This document shows, one piece after another, positions 48,074 to 58,639 of a stretch of 64,000 nt of DNA. Under the pieces are notes generated by a model. That model did not search any database, was not told the DNA's origin, and saw nothing but the letters and a program-made list of their open reading frames with translations. The stretch covers positions 9,013,180-9,077,179 of the forward strand of contig OX940872.1 in assembly GCA_954871525.1 (NCBI GenBank), read 5' to 3'. Numbering within the stretch: position 1 is the stretch's first letter; each line of letters opens with the position of its first letter. Origin of the DNA: Parietaria judaica. Taxonomy: Eukaryota; Streptophyta; Magnoliopsida; Rosales; Urticaceae. Made by a program: the position numbers and the translations under genes.

Positions 48074-50024
48074 AAGGTTTTAAATATCGCTTGCCGATGT
48101 AGTTTCGCACTTTTTATTTTACGGATATATCGCTTGTCGATTGATATCTCATAGGTAAATCGATGGATATGCCGATAAATATATCGTTTCGCATATCCTC
48201 GAAAAAAAATTCTCGATGGGCATGCCGATGAATATTCGAGAAATTTAATACCTTGGTCACACGGGATTATCGGATTTTTTATTGATTAATCCATAAAATG
48301 TACAAAAATTATCAACACCATAAATATAAATCATTTAAAACTAAAAATTATTTGATCATTTTGGATTTTTCTAATAAAATATAAAAAAAATTAGGGAACA
48401 GGACACGTTGGTGCGTCAAGAGACCTTAGGCAAGAATGTCCTCTTTTCCCGTATCTTTTTTCTAGTTTGTGTGGCAGGCTTCTTCGCCCTCATTCGAGGT
48501 GAAGAGAAAAAATTTATAAAAATTATTAGATTTTTATATGGGATTATCAGATATTTTTATTGATTACATGTATTACAAAAATTATCAACAATATATATAT
48601 ATATATCATTTATAACTATTAACTAAAACGAATTTGATCATTTTGGATTTTTCCAATAAAAGATTAAAAAAAAAAAGGTTTTGTGAAAGAAATGAAAAAA
48701 AGAGAACAATTTATTTGACAGAAACTTGTTTAATGTGATTAAATTTTATTTTTTAAAATAAACTTGGTTTATGGAAATCACTGAATCTTCGTTGATATGC
48801 TAAATTTTTCTTTTGCAGACAAGAATATAATGTGCTACAAATATAAGAATAAGGGGGGAAATGAGCAATGAGAAGAAAAGCTGTCCCTTTTGTGCAAATT
48901 CCAAAGTGTAGTGAATAATATTGAAATCAGCTTCAAGAAATTGCACAACATGGCTCATCTTTGCATGAATAAGTTTCATAATTAGAGAAAAAATAACACT
49001 ATCATGAAGAAATTAAGTCAGAAAAATGATAAAAAAATAAAAATAAAAATAAATAAACAGCAAAGGATCAAAATAAAATTACTTATAACTGAGCATTTTG
49101 TGCTCAACTTGAGTTACATTTCACAGCTAAAACAACAGCAAAAAGATTAGCCGGATTCGGAGTTGAACAGTGAGTTCCTCCGGTTAAACACTACGACCGT
49201 GTCAAGATCGCAATGGATTCCCACTCCAAACTGCAAATCACGTCCTACACAGCGTAACAGTTCGGAGACGTGAGAACAATCACTCGAGAAGATACCAAAG
49301 GCACAAAATTATATGAGATTTTACTAGCAGAAAGGTGATATTGGGTGTTCAGGATAAATACTTACAGATGGGTTTTGTCGATCAATGTCGAAACTGTTGA
49401 TTGCGCACGGTTCAGCCATGAGTTCGACCGGTTCCTCTCCTACACAGTTGGGCATATTCGTAATTCCACGTTTGTCGAGCCTTTTACTCATTTAGACAGT
49501 AAAGTGTAAAAAATATACAAGAAACAAAGTAAAGTGTAAAAATAAGAGTAATTATTACTTATCGGCATGCCCCCTGAACTTGCAGCGCTGTTGTTATTTT
49601 GCCGGTTAATTTTTTTATATAGCAGTTTCCCCATATACTTAAGCAATTACCCTCTCGACGTTTAATATAATCGATAATTTCCGTGAAAATTAACGATGAG
49701 CGTAAATGCATATGCTAGTATATTATGATGATTTTTATTCTCTAAATATTACTATGTCCACTGCACGTTGAATTTTGATGACAAGTTCATCAGACAAACT
49801 GGTAAAAAAATTACGGGCATTATTTAATATTAAAATGCATAAGTTTCTAAATTATACCTATTTGTTCATTTATAAAAATTACAAGGGATTTATAAACAAT
49901 ATAAAAATATATAATAAAAAAACCTATGGGAAACCAAGGCCATTGTTGGATGGCTATGACTTCGTCATTAAGAAAGTTAATGGTAAAAAATTCAGACATT
50001 AGAGGATTGCATCGAGCAGCAACG
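48074..50024 (-). repeat. Array unit 8
   Basis: 1951 bp. Exon 4 copy 49439-49366, exon 5 copy 49244-49191, intact. Variants: cataaaatg, gatcatttt, no 9-bp duplication, gctgtccc, ctctcg. This is the unit-3 type with the unit-1 base at one site. Confidence 0.95.
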
Positions 50025-51984
50025 AAGGTTTTAAATATCGCTTGCCGATGTAGTTTCGCACTTTTTATTTTACGGATATATCGCTTGTCGATTGATATCT
50101 CATAGGTAAATCGATGGATATGCCGATAAATATATCGTTTCGCATATCCTCGAAAAAAAATTCTCGATGGGCATGCCGATGAATATTCGAGAAATTTAAT
50201 ACCTTGGTCACACGGGATTATCGGATTTTTTATTGATTAATCCTTAAAATGTACAAAAATTATCAACACCATAAATATAAATCATTTAAAACTAAAAATT
50301 ATTTGATAATTTTGGATTTTTCTAATAAAATATAAAAAAAAATAGGGAACAGGACACGTTGGTGCGTCAAGAGACCTTAGGCAAGAATGTCCTCTTTTCC
50401 CGTATCTTTTTTCTAGTTTGTGTGGCAGGCTTCTTCGCCCTCATTCGAGGTGAAGAGAAAAAATTTATAAAAATTATTAGATTTTTATATGGGATTATCA
50501 GATATTTTTATTGATTACATGTATTACAAAAATTATCAACAATATATATATATATATATATCATTTATAACTATTAACTAAAACGAATTTGATCATTTTG
50601 GATTTTTGGATTTTTCCAATAAAAGATTAAAAAAAAAGGTTTTGTGAAAGAAATGAAAAAAGAGAACAATTTATTTGACAGAAACTTGTTTAATGTGATT
50701 AAATTTTATTTTTTAAAATAAACTTGGTTTATGGAAATCACTGAATCTTCGTTGATATGCTAAATTTTTCTTTTGCAGACAAGAATATAATGTGCTACAA
50801 ATATAAGAATAAGGGGGGAAATGAGCAATGAGAAGAAAAGGTGTCCCTTTTGTGCAAATTCCAAAGTGTAGTGAATAATATTGAAATCAGCTTCAAGAAA
50901 TTGCACAACATGGCTCATCTTTGCATGAATAAGTTTCATAATTAGAGAAAAAATAACACTATCATGAAGAAATTAAGTCAGAAAAATGATAAAAAAATAA
51001 AAATAAAAATAAATAAACAGCAAAGGATCAAAATAAAATTACTTATAACTGAGCATTTTGTGCTCAACTTGAGTTACATTTCACAGCTAAAACAACAGCA
51101 AAAAGATTAGCCGGATTCGGAGTTGAACAGTGAGTTCCTCCGGTTAAACACTACGACCGTGTCAAGATCGCAATGGATTCCCACTCCAAACTGCAAATCA
51201 CGTCCTACACAGCGTAACAGTTCGGAGACGTGAGAACAATCACTCGAGAAGATACCAAAGGCACAAAATTATATGAGATTTTACTAGCAGAAAGGTGATA
51301 TTGGGTGTTCAGGATAAATACTTACAGATGGGTTTTGTCGATCAATGTCGAAACTGTTGATTGCGCACGGTTCAGCCATGAGTTCGACCGGTTCCTCTCC
51401 TACACAGTTGGGCATATTCGTAATTCCACGTTTGTCGAGCCTTTTACTCATTTAGACAGTAAAGTGTAAAAAATATACAAGAAACAAAGTAAAGTGTAAA
51501 AATAAGAGTAATTATTACTTATCGGCATGCCCCCTGAACTTGCAGCGCTGTTGTTATTTTGCCGGTTAATTTTTTTATATAGCAGTTTCCCCATATACTT
51601 AAGCAATTACCCTATCGACGTTTAATATAATCGATAATTTCCGTGAAAATTAACGATGAGCGTAAATGCATATGCTAGTATATTATGATGATTTTTATTC
51701 TCTAAATATTACTATGTCCACTGCACGTTGAATTTTGATGACAAGTTCATCAGACAAACTGGTAAAAAAATTACGGGCATTATTTAATATTAAAATGCAT
51801 AAGTTTCTAAATTATACCTATTTGTTCATTTATAAAAATTACAAGGGATTTATAAACAATATAAAAATATATAATAAAAAAACCTATGGGAAACCAAGGC
51901 CATTGTTGGATGGCTATGACTTCGTCATTAAGAAAGTTAATGGTAAAAAATTCAGACATTAGAGGATTGCATCGAGCAGCAACG
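50025..51984 (-). repeat. Array unit 9
   Basis: 1960 bp. Exon 4 copy 51399-51326, exon 5 copy 51204-51151, intact. Variants as unit 7 (cttaaaatg, gataatttt, 9-bp duplication, ggtgtccc, ctatcg) without its private base. Confidence 0.95.
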
Positions 51985-53935
51985 ATGGTTTTAAATATCG
52001 CTTGCCGATGTAGTTTCGCACTTTTTATTTTACGGATATATAACTTGTCGATTGATATCTCATAGGTAAATCGATGGATATGCCGATAAATATATCGTTT
52101 CGCATATCCTCGAAAAAAAATTTCTCGATGGGCATGCCGATGAATATTCGAGAAATTTAATTCCTTGGTCACACGGGATTATCGGATTTTTTATTGATTA
52201 ATCCATAAAATGTACAGAAATTATCAACACCATAAATATAAATCATTTAAAACTAAAAATTATTTGATAATTTTGGATTTTTCTAATAAAATATAAAAAA
52301 AATTAGGGAACAGGACACGTTGGTGCGTCAAGAGACCTTAGGCAAGAATGTCCTCTTTTCCCGTATCTTTTTTCTAGTTTGTGTGGCAGGCTTCTTCGCC
52401 CTCATTCGAGGTGAAGAGAAAAAATTTATAAAAATTATTAGATTTTTATATGGGATTATCAGATATTTTTATTGATTACATGTATTACAAAAATTATCAA
52501 CAATATATATATATATATCATTTATAACTATTAACTAAAACGAATTTGATCATTTTGGATTTTTCCAATAAAAGATTAAAAAAAAAAGGTTTTGTGAAAG
52601 AAATGAAAAAAAGAGAACAATTTATTTGACAGAAACTTGTTTAATGTGATTAAATTTTATTTTTTAAAATAAACTTGGTTTATGGAAATCACTGAATCTT
52701 CGTTGATATGCTAAATTTTTCTTTTGCAGACAAGAATATAATGTGCTACAAATATAAGAATAAGGGGGGAAATGAGCAATGAGAAGAAAAGCTGTCCCTT
52801 TTGTGCAAATTCCAAAGTGTAGTGAATAATATTGAAATCAGCTTCAAGAAATTGCACAACATGGCTCATCTTTGCATGAATAAGTTTCATAATTAGAGAA
52901 AAAATAACACTATCATGAAGAAATTAAGTCAGAAAAATGATAAAAAAATAAAAATAAAAATAAATAAACAGCAAAGGATCAAAATAAAATTACTTATAAC
53001 TGAGCATTTTGTGCTCAACTTGAGTTACATTTCACAGCTAAAACAACAGCAAAAAGATTAGCCGGATTCGGAGTTGAACAGTGAGTTCCTCCGGTTAAAC
53101 ACTACGACCGTGTCAAGATCGCAATGGATTCCCACTCCAAACTGCAAATCACGTCCTACACAGCGTAACAGTTCGGAGACGTGAGAACAATCACTCGAGA
53201 AGATACCAAAGGCACAAAATTATATGAGATTTTACTAGCAGAAAGGTGATATTGGGTGTTCAGGATAAATACTTACAGATGGGTTTTGTCGATCAATGTC
53301 GAAACTGTTGATTGCGCACGGTTCAGCCATGAGTTCGACCGGTTCCTCTCCTACACAGTTGGGCATATTCGTAATTCCACGTTTGTCGAGCCTTTTACTC
53401 ATTTAGACAGTAAAGTGTAAAAAATATACAAGAAACAAAGTAAAGTGTAAAAATAAGAGTAATTATTACTTATCGGCATGCCCCCTGAACTTGCAGCGCT
53501 GTTGTTATTTTGCCGGTTAATTTTTTTATATAGCAGTTTCCCCATATACTTAAGCAATTACCCTATCGACGTTTAATATAATCGATAATTTCCGTGAAAA
53601 TTAACGATGAGCGTAAATGCATATGCTAGTATATTATGATGATTTTTATTCTCTAAATATTACTATGTCCACTGCACGTTGAATTTTGATGACAAGTTCA
53701 TCAGACAAACTGGTAAAAAAATTACGGGCATTATTTAATATTAAAATGCATAAGTTTCTAAATTATACCTATTTGTTCATTTATAAAAATTACAAGGGAT
53801 TTATAAACAATATAAAAATATATAATAAAAAAACCTATGGGAAACCAAGGCCATTGTTGGATGGCTATGACTTCGTCATTAAGAAAGTTAATGGTAAAAA
53901 ATTCAGACATTAGAGGAATGCATCGAGCAGCAACG
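51985..53935 (-). repeat. Array unit 10 (rightmost), used by NUP43 itself
   Basis: 1951 bp. Contains exon 4 (53350-53277) and exon 5 (53155-53102) that complete the intact gene. Private variants cluster in its left, MITE-like part (acgatgg, tataacttg, ttaattcc, gtacagaaa). Variants: cataaaatg, gataatttt, no 9-bp duplication, gctgtccc, ctatcg. Confidence 0.95.
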
Positions 53936-55928
53936 AAATACCTTGTTCAACGAGAGCGAGGATACCGTCTTCGGCACAAATCATGGCGGGTAATATTTTT
54001 GACGACGACATGTTTCCTACGTTTGAAGTCTTTGCACGGCGGTCGTACTGAACTTCCCAAACCTCACTCTCTGATGGGGACTGGGGCCCATTTTCGCCCG
54101 CCCCAACACCAGAAAGAATGATTGGCTGCTTCGGCCACCTCAGATCCCATCCAAATACTCTGCCTAAGGACCCTCCTGCCTACCACAAGTGAGGGCAGTT
54201 TAGCCTTATTTAAATGTTAATATGTGTCATTTAACACATTGCAAATCTGTTAGACCTATAAATAGGAGATACTTAAATAAATATCTAATTATATTTGCCT
54301 AAAATATATCTATTTCTATCATTATTATGTCATGGCCGTATTAGCGGTATTTTACAATAAATGTGCGACTAGGGTTTCAAATCCTGTACATAGGCGCCTA
54401 ATATAAGCTAGTTGTCGTGTTAAGTTCGTGAAATTTTGAATTGAACATCATTTGGTAGAGTTAATCCCGGTCTAATATTTACGTTAATCAATAAAGAGCT
54501 GTTGTTTCTCCTGGATTTCGATGATAGGCCCTAAACTTGTATAAAGATAAAAGAAAAAAATAAAAAATAAAAAATCTTAATGCTATGTTGGATACGTTTA
54601 TAACGTCTAAGCTAAGCCTCGGACTACTTTGATCTCGCGACAACTCTAATGCTCAAGCGTTTCTAGCAGAAAAACAACAGATACAAGAATAATCCGGGAA
54701 AATATAAACATAGAGAAAACACAAGGAACGATGACACGAAGATCATATTGAAAACGGAAGCATGATGATTTCTTATCTGCGTAGACTTGAAATACAACGA
54801 GCACACTTACCAGACAGGTATGTTTTCGCGATGGATGAATATCGATAGAATGCACGATCCCGGAAGTTCGACGTTGATCCCTGTCCATTTTCACCACACA
54901 AACTTATAGCAGAGGAAAACCTCAGAAAGTGGAAAAATGGTTTCAACTTTACAATGGTGATCAACAAGTAACAATTACGTGATTTTTGTGTTATTCTGTC
55001 TTAAATTTCCTTCATTTTTCTCTTCGGATAAACCACGATTTCGACTTTCAAGGTTCGATCTTATAGAACTGACACGAACACCAAACACAAACACAAACAC
55101 CAACACCAACACGAAAAACGAACACAAAGAAAGCAATCAAACTCAAAGCGACAGTATGATATGATGATATACTCATGAATTATAATGATCAAACTCAGAA
55201 GAAATTCGACTTGTTTCCCAAATCATTTCAAATAATTTAGCGCCATAAAATCAAAATGCCCGAAAAATTCTCACTCACCAGCTAGCCTTGAACTGCGAAA
55301 CCGGCCCATTTGCGCCGGGATTCCTCAAATCCCACCACTGGAGCCCGAACCCGAGCCCGCCAGTAGCGAATTCGCTCGGAGAGGCCCACTTCGCCGCAGT
55401 GAACGCCGCCACGCCGCTCCCGTCGAAGAACCTCCGACAATCCACCGCCGCGTCCCAAACCTTCACCAGGTTCACCCTCCCGTCCTCGCCGACGGTGACG
55501 ACCTCGGTCCCGCCTCCCTCCGCCACGTCAGCAGCGGCGATCGCGCCGGCGTGCAAAGCCCCTGCCTCCACCGCCGCGGCTTCCTCGAGCGCCGCCGCGT
55601 CCGGCGAGACGAGGACGACGTGGAGCGATCCCCCGGCGGTGCCCGCGACGAGGAAGGGCCGGCCGTTGGCGGAGGCGGACGATCGGAGGGAGGTGACCCG
55701 CGAGGGGACGGGGAAGGAGGAGAGAGGGTTCAGGGTTAGGGTTTGGGTTCGGGATTCGGAAGTGAGAGAGTGGATTCTGAGGGAGTCGGAGCCGGCGTCG
55801 GAGTCGTGGAAGGCGACGGCGACGTGGCGGCGGAGGGCGGAGAGGGGAGGGAGCCACCGGACGGCGTCGACGTAGTGGGGCTGAGGGAAGCGCCGGAGGG
55901 GATCGGAGCTCGGCGAGGTCGACGCCAT
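53102..55928 (-). CDS. NUP43: Nucleoporin NUP43 (WD40 repeat, Y-complex)
   Basis: Component of the outer-ring NUP107-160 (Y) subcomplex of the nuclear pore. Five exons: 55928-55279, 54880-54811, 54179-53942, 53350-53277 and 53155-53102 (stop TAG). All borders are GT/AG, with sum 1086 nt, 361 aa, which as I recall is the length of Arabidopsis At4g30840. The start MASTSPSSDPLRRFPQPHYVD is the only ATG at the exon head. WD40-like segments include EVVTVGEDGRVNLVKVWD, SEFATGGLGFGLQWWDLRNP, TSGIVHSIDIHPSRKHTCLAGGS, VFGWDLRWPKQPIILSG and SEVWEVQYD. The last exons give EEPVELMAEPCAINSFDIDRQNPS and DVICSLEWESIAILTRS. Exon 1 is strikingly GC-rich against its surroundings. Exons 4-5 lie in unit 10 of the tandem array, so the gene's own 3' end is the repeated module. 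Confidence 0.95.
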
Positions 55929-57087
55929 TGATGGGGCTTTGGAGCTTCGCGAGGGTTTTAGCGGGCTGAGCGTGGTGACCGTGCCATTTTGATTACGGTT
56001 CGGAGCGTGGCTCGGACTCTGCCTCGGAACCGAGCCTCCAGCGCTGACTTGGTCGTGGTGTCGTTGACCGAGAAGGTGAAGGAAGGATCATGTTATTATT
56101 GTTTAACCTTATGATAGCTTGAGAATCAATAACGAAGAAGTTTGAAAATGTGATAATTTTGTATACGAATTGTCATGTCAATTCAGAATAAGCTGAACAA
56201 CTTGAATTCAGATTGAGAAAAAACGTGAAAATCTTGTAAGTGAATTATCATATCAAGTTCAGATTGAGAAACATGTGAGAATATTGTAGTCAAATCAATT
56301 ATGAACGAGTTGTGAAACGTGAGAATCTTATAAGTAAACAGTTTAATTAATTTGAAAATGTTTAAGAAGGGTGGGAACCTTTGTGTGTTTGATCAAATTA
56401 AACAAATTACTATAGATGTGCCCACCTTCTCGAATCTCAAGAGCAAAATAAATTTTATTGTCGAATTTACATAAAGGCTTCTAAAAACTCAAAATAGATA
56501 TATACTAACCATTGATCAATGTCGAAACCTTGTTGAAGAAACATACAAAAACAAGAAAAATCAAAGCTTAGAAGTTCTTATAAAAGATCCATCCAATTCT
56601 TATTCAAATTAATTAGAAGAAATACAAAAGCATACACGCACACATTTGACAAATGAAGAACAAATACCAAAGCGATGATAGCTTATACTAAATATATTGT
56701 GAATATGATAGTTTGAACTTTCGATAATTTGAGTTAACAGTTATTAATTTTACTAACAGGTGAGCAATACTACGTCTTGAGCTTTGAAAAAATTATAGCC
56801 GGAGGCCCGGAAGCACTTAAAAGGGTAGGGGACAATAACCCCCAAGTTGAGATAATTTATTTATTTATATTTTTTTGTTAGAATTATGAAAGAAAAAAAA
56901 GTTACAAACTAACTCTACACATCCCGGGAGATTTCTCGACCCCCGTATACACAAATCCTAATTCCGTCAATTGCAGCAGTTCAATGTCACTACTTAAAAT
57001 ACTCAATTTTTCATCATTAAAATAATCAGTGCCAATAAATAATAAAAAACATTATTAAATGAAAAAGATGGAATATTTTTTACTTAT
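55929..57087. other. Intergenic, includes NUP43 promoter side
   Basis: The first ~130 bp are GC-rich and probably carry the NUP43 5' UTR and promoter. The rest is AT-rich without a supported gene. Confidence 0.5.
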
Positions 57088-57166
57088 GATACTAATCGAC
57101 AAACGCTATATCTGTAAAATAAAAAATGCGAAACGATATCGGCAAGCAGTATTTAAAACCTTGCAG
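57088..57166 (-). mobile_element. Inverted fragment of the array-edge MITE-like element
   Basis: The reverse complement (gcaaggttttaaatactgct, then gccgatatcgtttcgca) matches the start of the element at 34379 in opposite orientation. Only the first ~80 bp are recognisable. Confidence 0.65.
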
Positions 57167-57305
57167 TACACTCATGATATATGGATTTACATTTTCGCCC
57201 ACCTTTTTATCAATCATATTTTTGTGCAAAGTGAAGAAGATATGCCCGTAATGTATACGAGTGGCAGATGATAAAAAAGACAAAGAAGAAGAAGAAGATA
57301 GGAAA

Positions 57306-57738
57306 ATGGCTGTTTCAGAAAACAGTTTCATCCTCACCAAGCTCTCTTCTCGTCTACTTCTGAACAAAAACTCAAGGAGTCCATCTTCCATTTCTTTGGC
57401 CGAAAACAGAGATTCTCCTGAAACTTCCAAAACCCGCCAAGGATTCAGCTTTCCCCTCAAAATCTCGACCACCATTCTTGCCCAATCCGCCATTGCTGTG
57501 TTTGGCTTGGGATTTATCGATGCTGGGTAACTTCTCTTTTCTGTTCTTTAGCCTTTTTCATCGTACAAACTAACATATCATATTGGGTTGAATGGTTTTC
57601 AGGTACAGTGGCGATTGGTCGAGAATTGGAGCGATCTCGAAAGAGAGTGAAGAGTTGCTAAAGGTTGGAGCTTTCGCAGTTGCTCCATTGTGTTTGTTTC
57701 TCATTTTCACTTTGCAGAGAAGCAAGACTCAGAATTAG
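57306..57738 (+). CDS. Small two-helix membrane protein, At4g30845-like
   Basis: Two exons, 57306-57526 and 57603-57738 (stop TAG), joined in phase across a GT/AG intron; 118 aa. The chosen start is MAVSENSFILTKL, because the in-frame ATG 45 bp upstream adds only a Lys/Asp/Glu-rich stretch encoded by a GAA repeat. A Ser/Arg-rich N-terminus of about 50 residues is followed by a hydrophobic segment (STTILAQSAIAVFGLGFIDAG), a short loop (YSGDWSRIGAISKESEELLK) and a second segment (VGAFAVAPLCLFLIFTLQ). Two membrane helices are likely. The N-terminus could be an organelle targeting peptide (inference). Function is unknown. The neighbour relation to NUP43 matches, from memory, At4g30840/30845, which supports a real gene. 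Confidence 0.8.
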
Positions 57739-58239
57739 AACTGAGCCTTGGGTTTTTGGCTCATTTCATTCCACTTTTTTTTGGTTTTTGGTAACAAACT
57801 TGAGATAGTACTTATCTATGTCTCTTGCAATTTCGTGTAAACTGTATATCTATAAACAAGTACAAGTTAAAGTTATTTTAGAGATACATTTCCAATGGTT
57901 AGATTAGTGAAGATCACTAGACACTAGGTAAATATCTTTATCCGTGTGTGTATTTGTGAGGGCTGAAACCGGTTATTGGTATTTTTGGACCCAAAAATAG
58001 ATCAGAAAAATTGGGTACCCGTTCGGGTACTCGAAAACTGGGTATTTGAAACTTAACAACTTGACCCACGTCCAAAACTTGTATTTATACCTTAAAAAAT
58101 AAAAAAAATCATCAAGTCATGAATCGCAATTCAAAAAATACATGTAGAACATATTTAAAAGATAACTTAAGATTAAAAAGCGCATGACCGGGTATGGATA
58201 TATATAGTGATAAATTCATTTAAAACATTAGTTCTGCGA
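57739..58239. other. 3' flank and intergenic, nothing recognised
   Basis: Likely 3' UTR to about 57850, then AT-rich sequence with a repeat-like ggttattggtatttttgga segment. No gene. Confidence 0.5.
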
Positions 58240-58639
58240 GTCCCCAAAATGCGAGACCCAGGTTATAACCCGGATCCACATAATAATAATAAAAACCCGG
58301 ACCCGGAACTATCCGGGTCCGGAAAAAGACGGATCCGGTATAACACGGATCCGGATAGGTCCGGTTCCGGGGTTAATTTTTTTTAAAAAAAATTAAATCC
58401 AACAGCTCTTTAATCTGAGCCGTTAGATAGTAGATCCAACGGCTCAGATTAAAGAGTTGTTGGGGGGACTAAACATTAGATAAAACAAATTAAATTAAAA
58501 AATAATAATTTAAATAACCCGGAACCGGATTTATCCGGGATTTTTTTTCTTCCCGGAACCGGATAAATCCGGACCCGGGTTTTAGTCTAAAAAAAAATAT
58601 GTCCGATCGGTGCTATATTTGTCTCACATTTTGGGGAAC
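58240..58639. mobile_element. hAT-like MITE with CCGG-rich hairpins
   Basis: A 400-bp element with inverted ends gtccccaaaatgcgagac and gttccccaaaatgtgagac. It is flanked by ttctgcga (58232-58239) and ttctgccc (58640-58647), with six of eight bases shared. Subterminal acccgg/ccggat palindromes include an 11-bp stem at 58297-58307/58312-58322. A central 24-bp stem (58401-58424/58438-58461) has one mismatch. The aacggctc motif in it also occurs in the element at 11053. Confidence 0.8.

Larger units (their letters stand above)
34381..53935. repeat. Ten-unit tandem array of the NUP43 3' end
   Basis: A head-to-tail array of ten units, mostly 1951 bp (range 1951-1966). Each holds, in minus-strand order, most of NUP43 intron 3, exon 4 (74 nt), intron 4, exon 5 with stop (54 nt), 3' flank and the MITE-like element. 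Junctions read ...gcagcaacg|aaggttttaaat. The right end runs into NUP43 exon 3; the left end runs into the bL35c upstream region. Units differ only at a handful of sites, so amplification is recent or homogenised. Confidence 0.95.

Noticed and set aside
51807..52172. A 121-aa minus-strand ORF spanning the unit 9/unit 10 junction
   Set aside because: Intron 3 and MITE-like sequence; open only because of private variants in unit 10.
34381..53935. Centromeric or subtelomeric satellite DNA
   Set aside because: The 1951-bp unit contains spliced exons of the adjacent gene and only ten copies, bounded by unique genes on both sides.
55288..55875. A 195-aa + strand ORF across NUP43 exon 1, and other frames there
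   Set aside because: Shadow frames of the GC-rich exon; the minus strand has WD40 features and correct splicing to exons 2-5.
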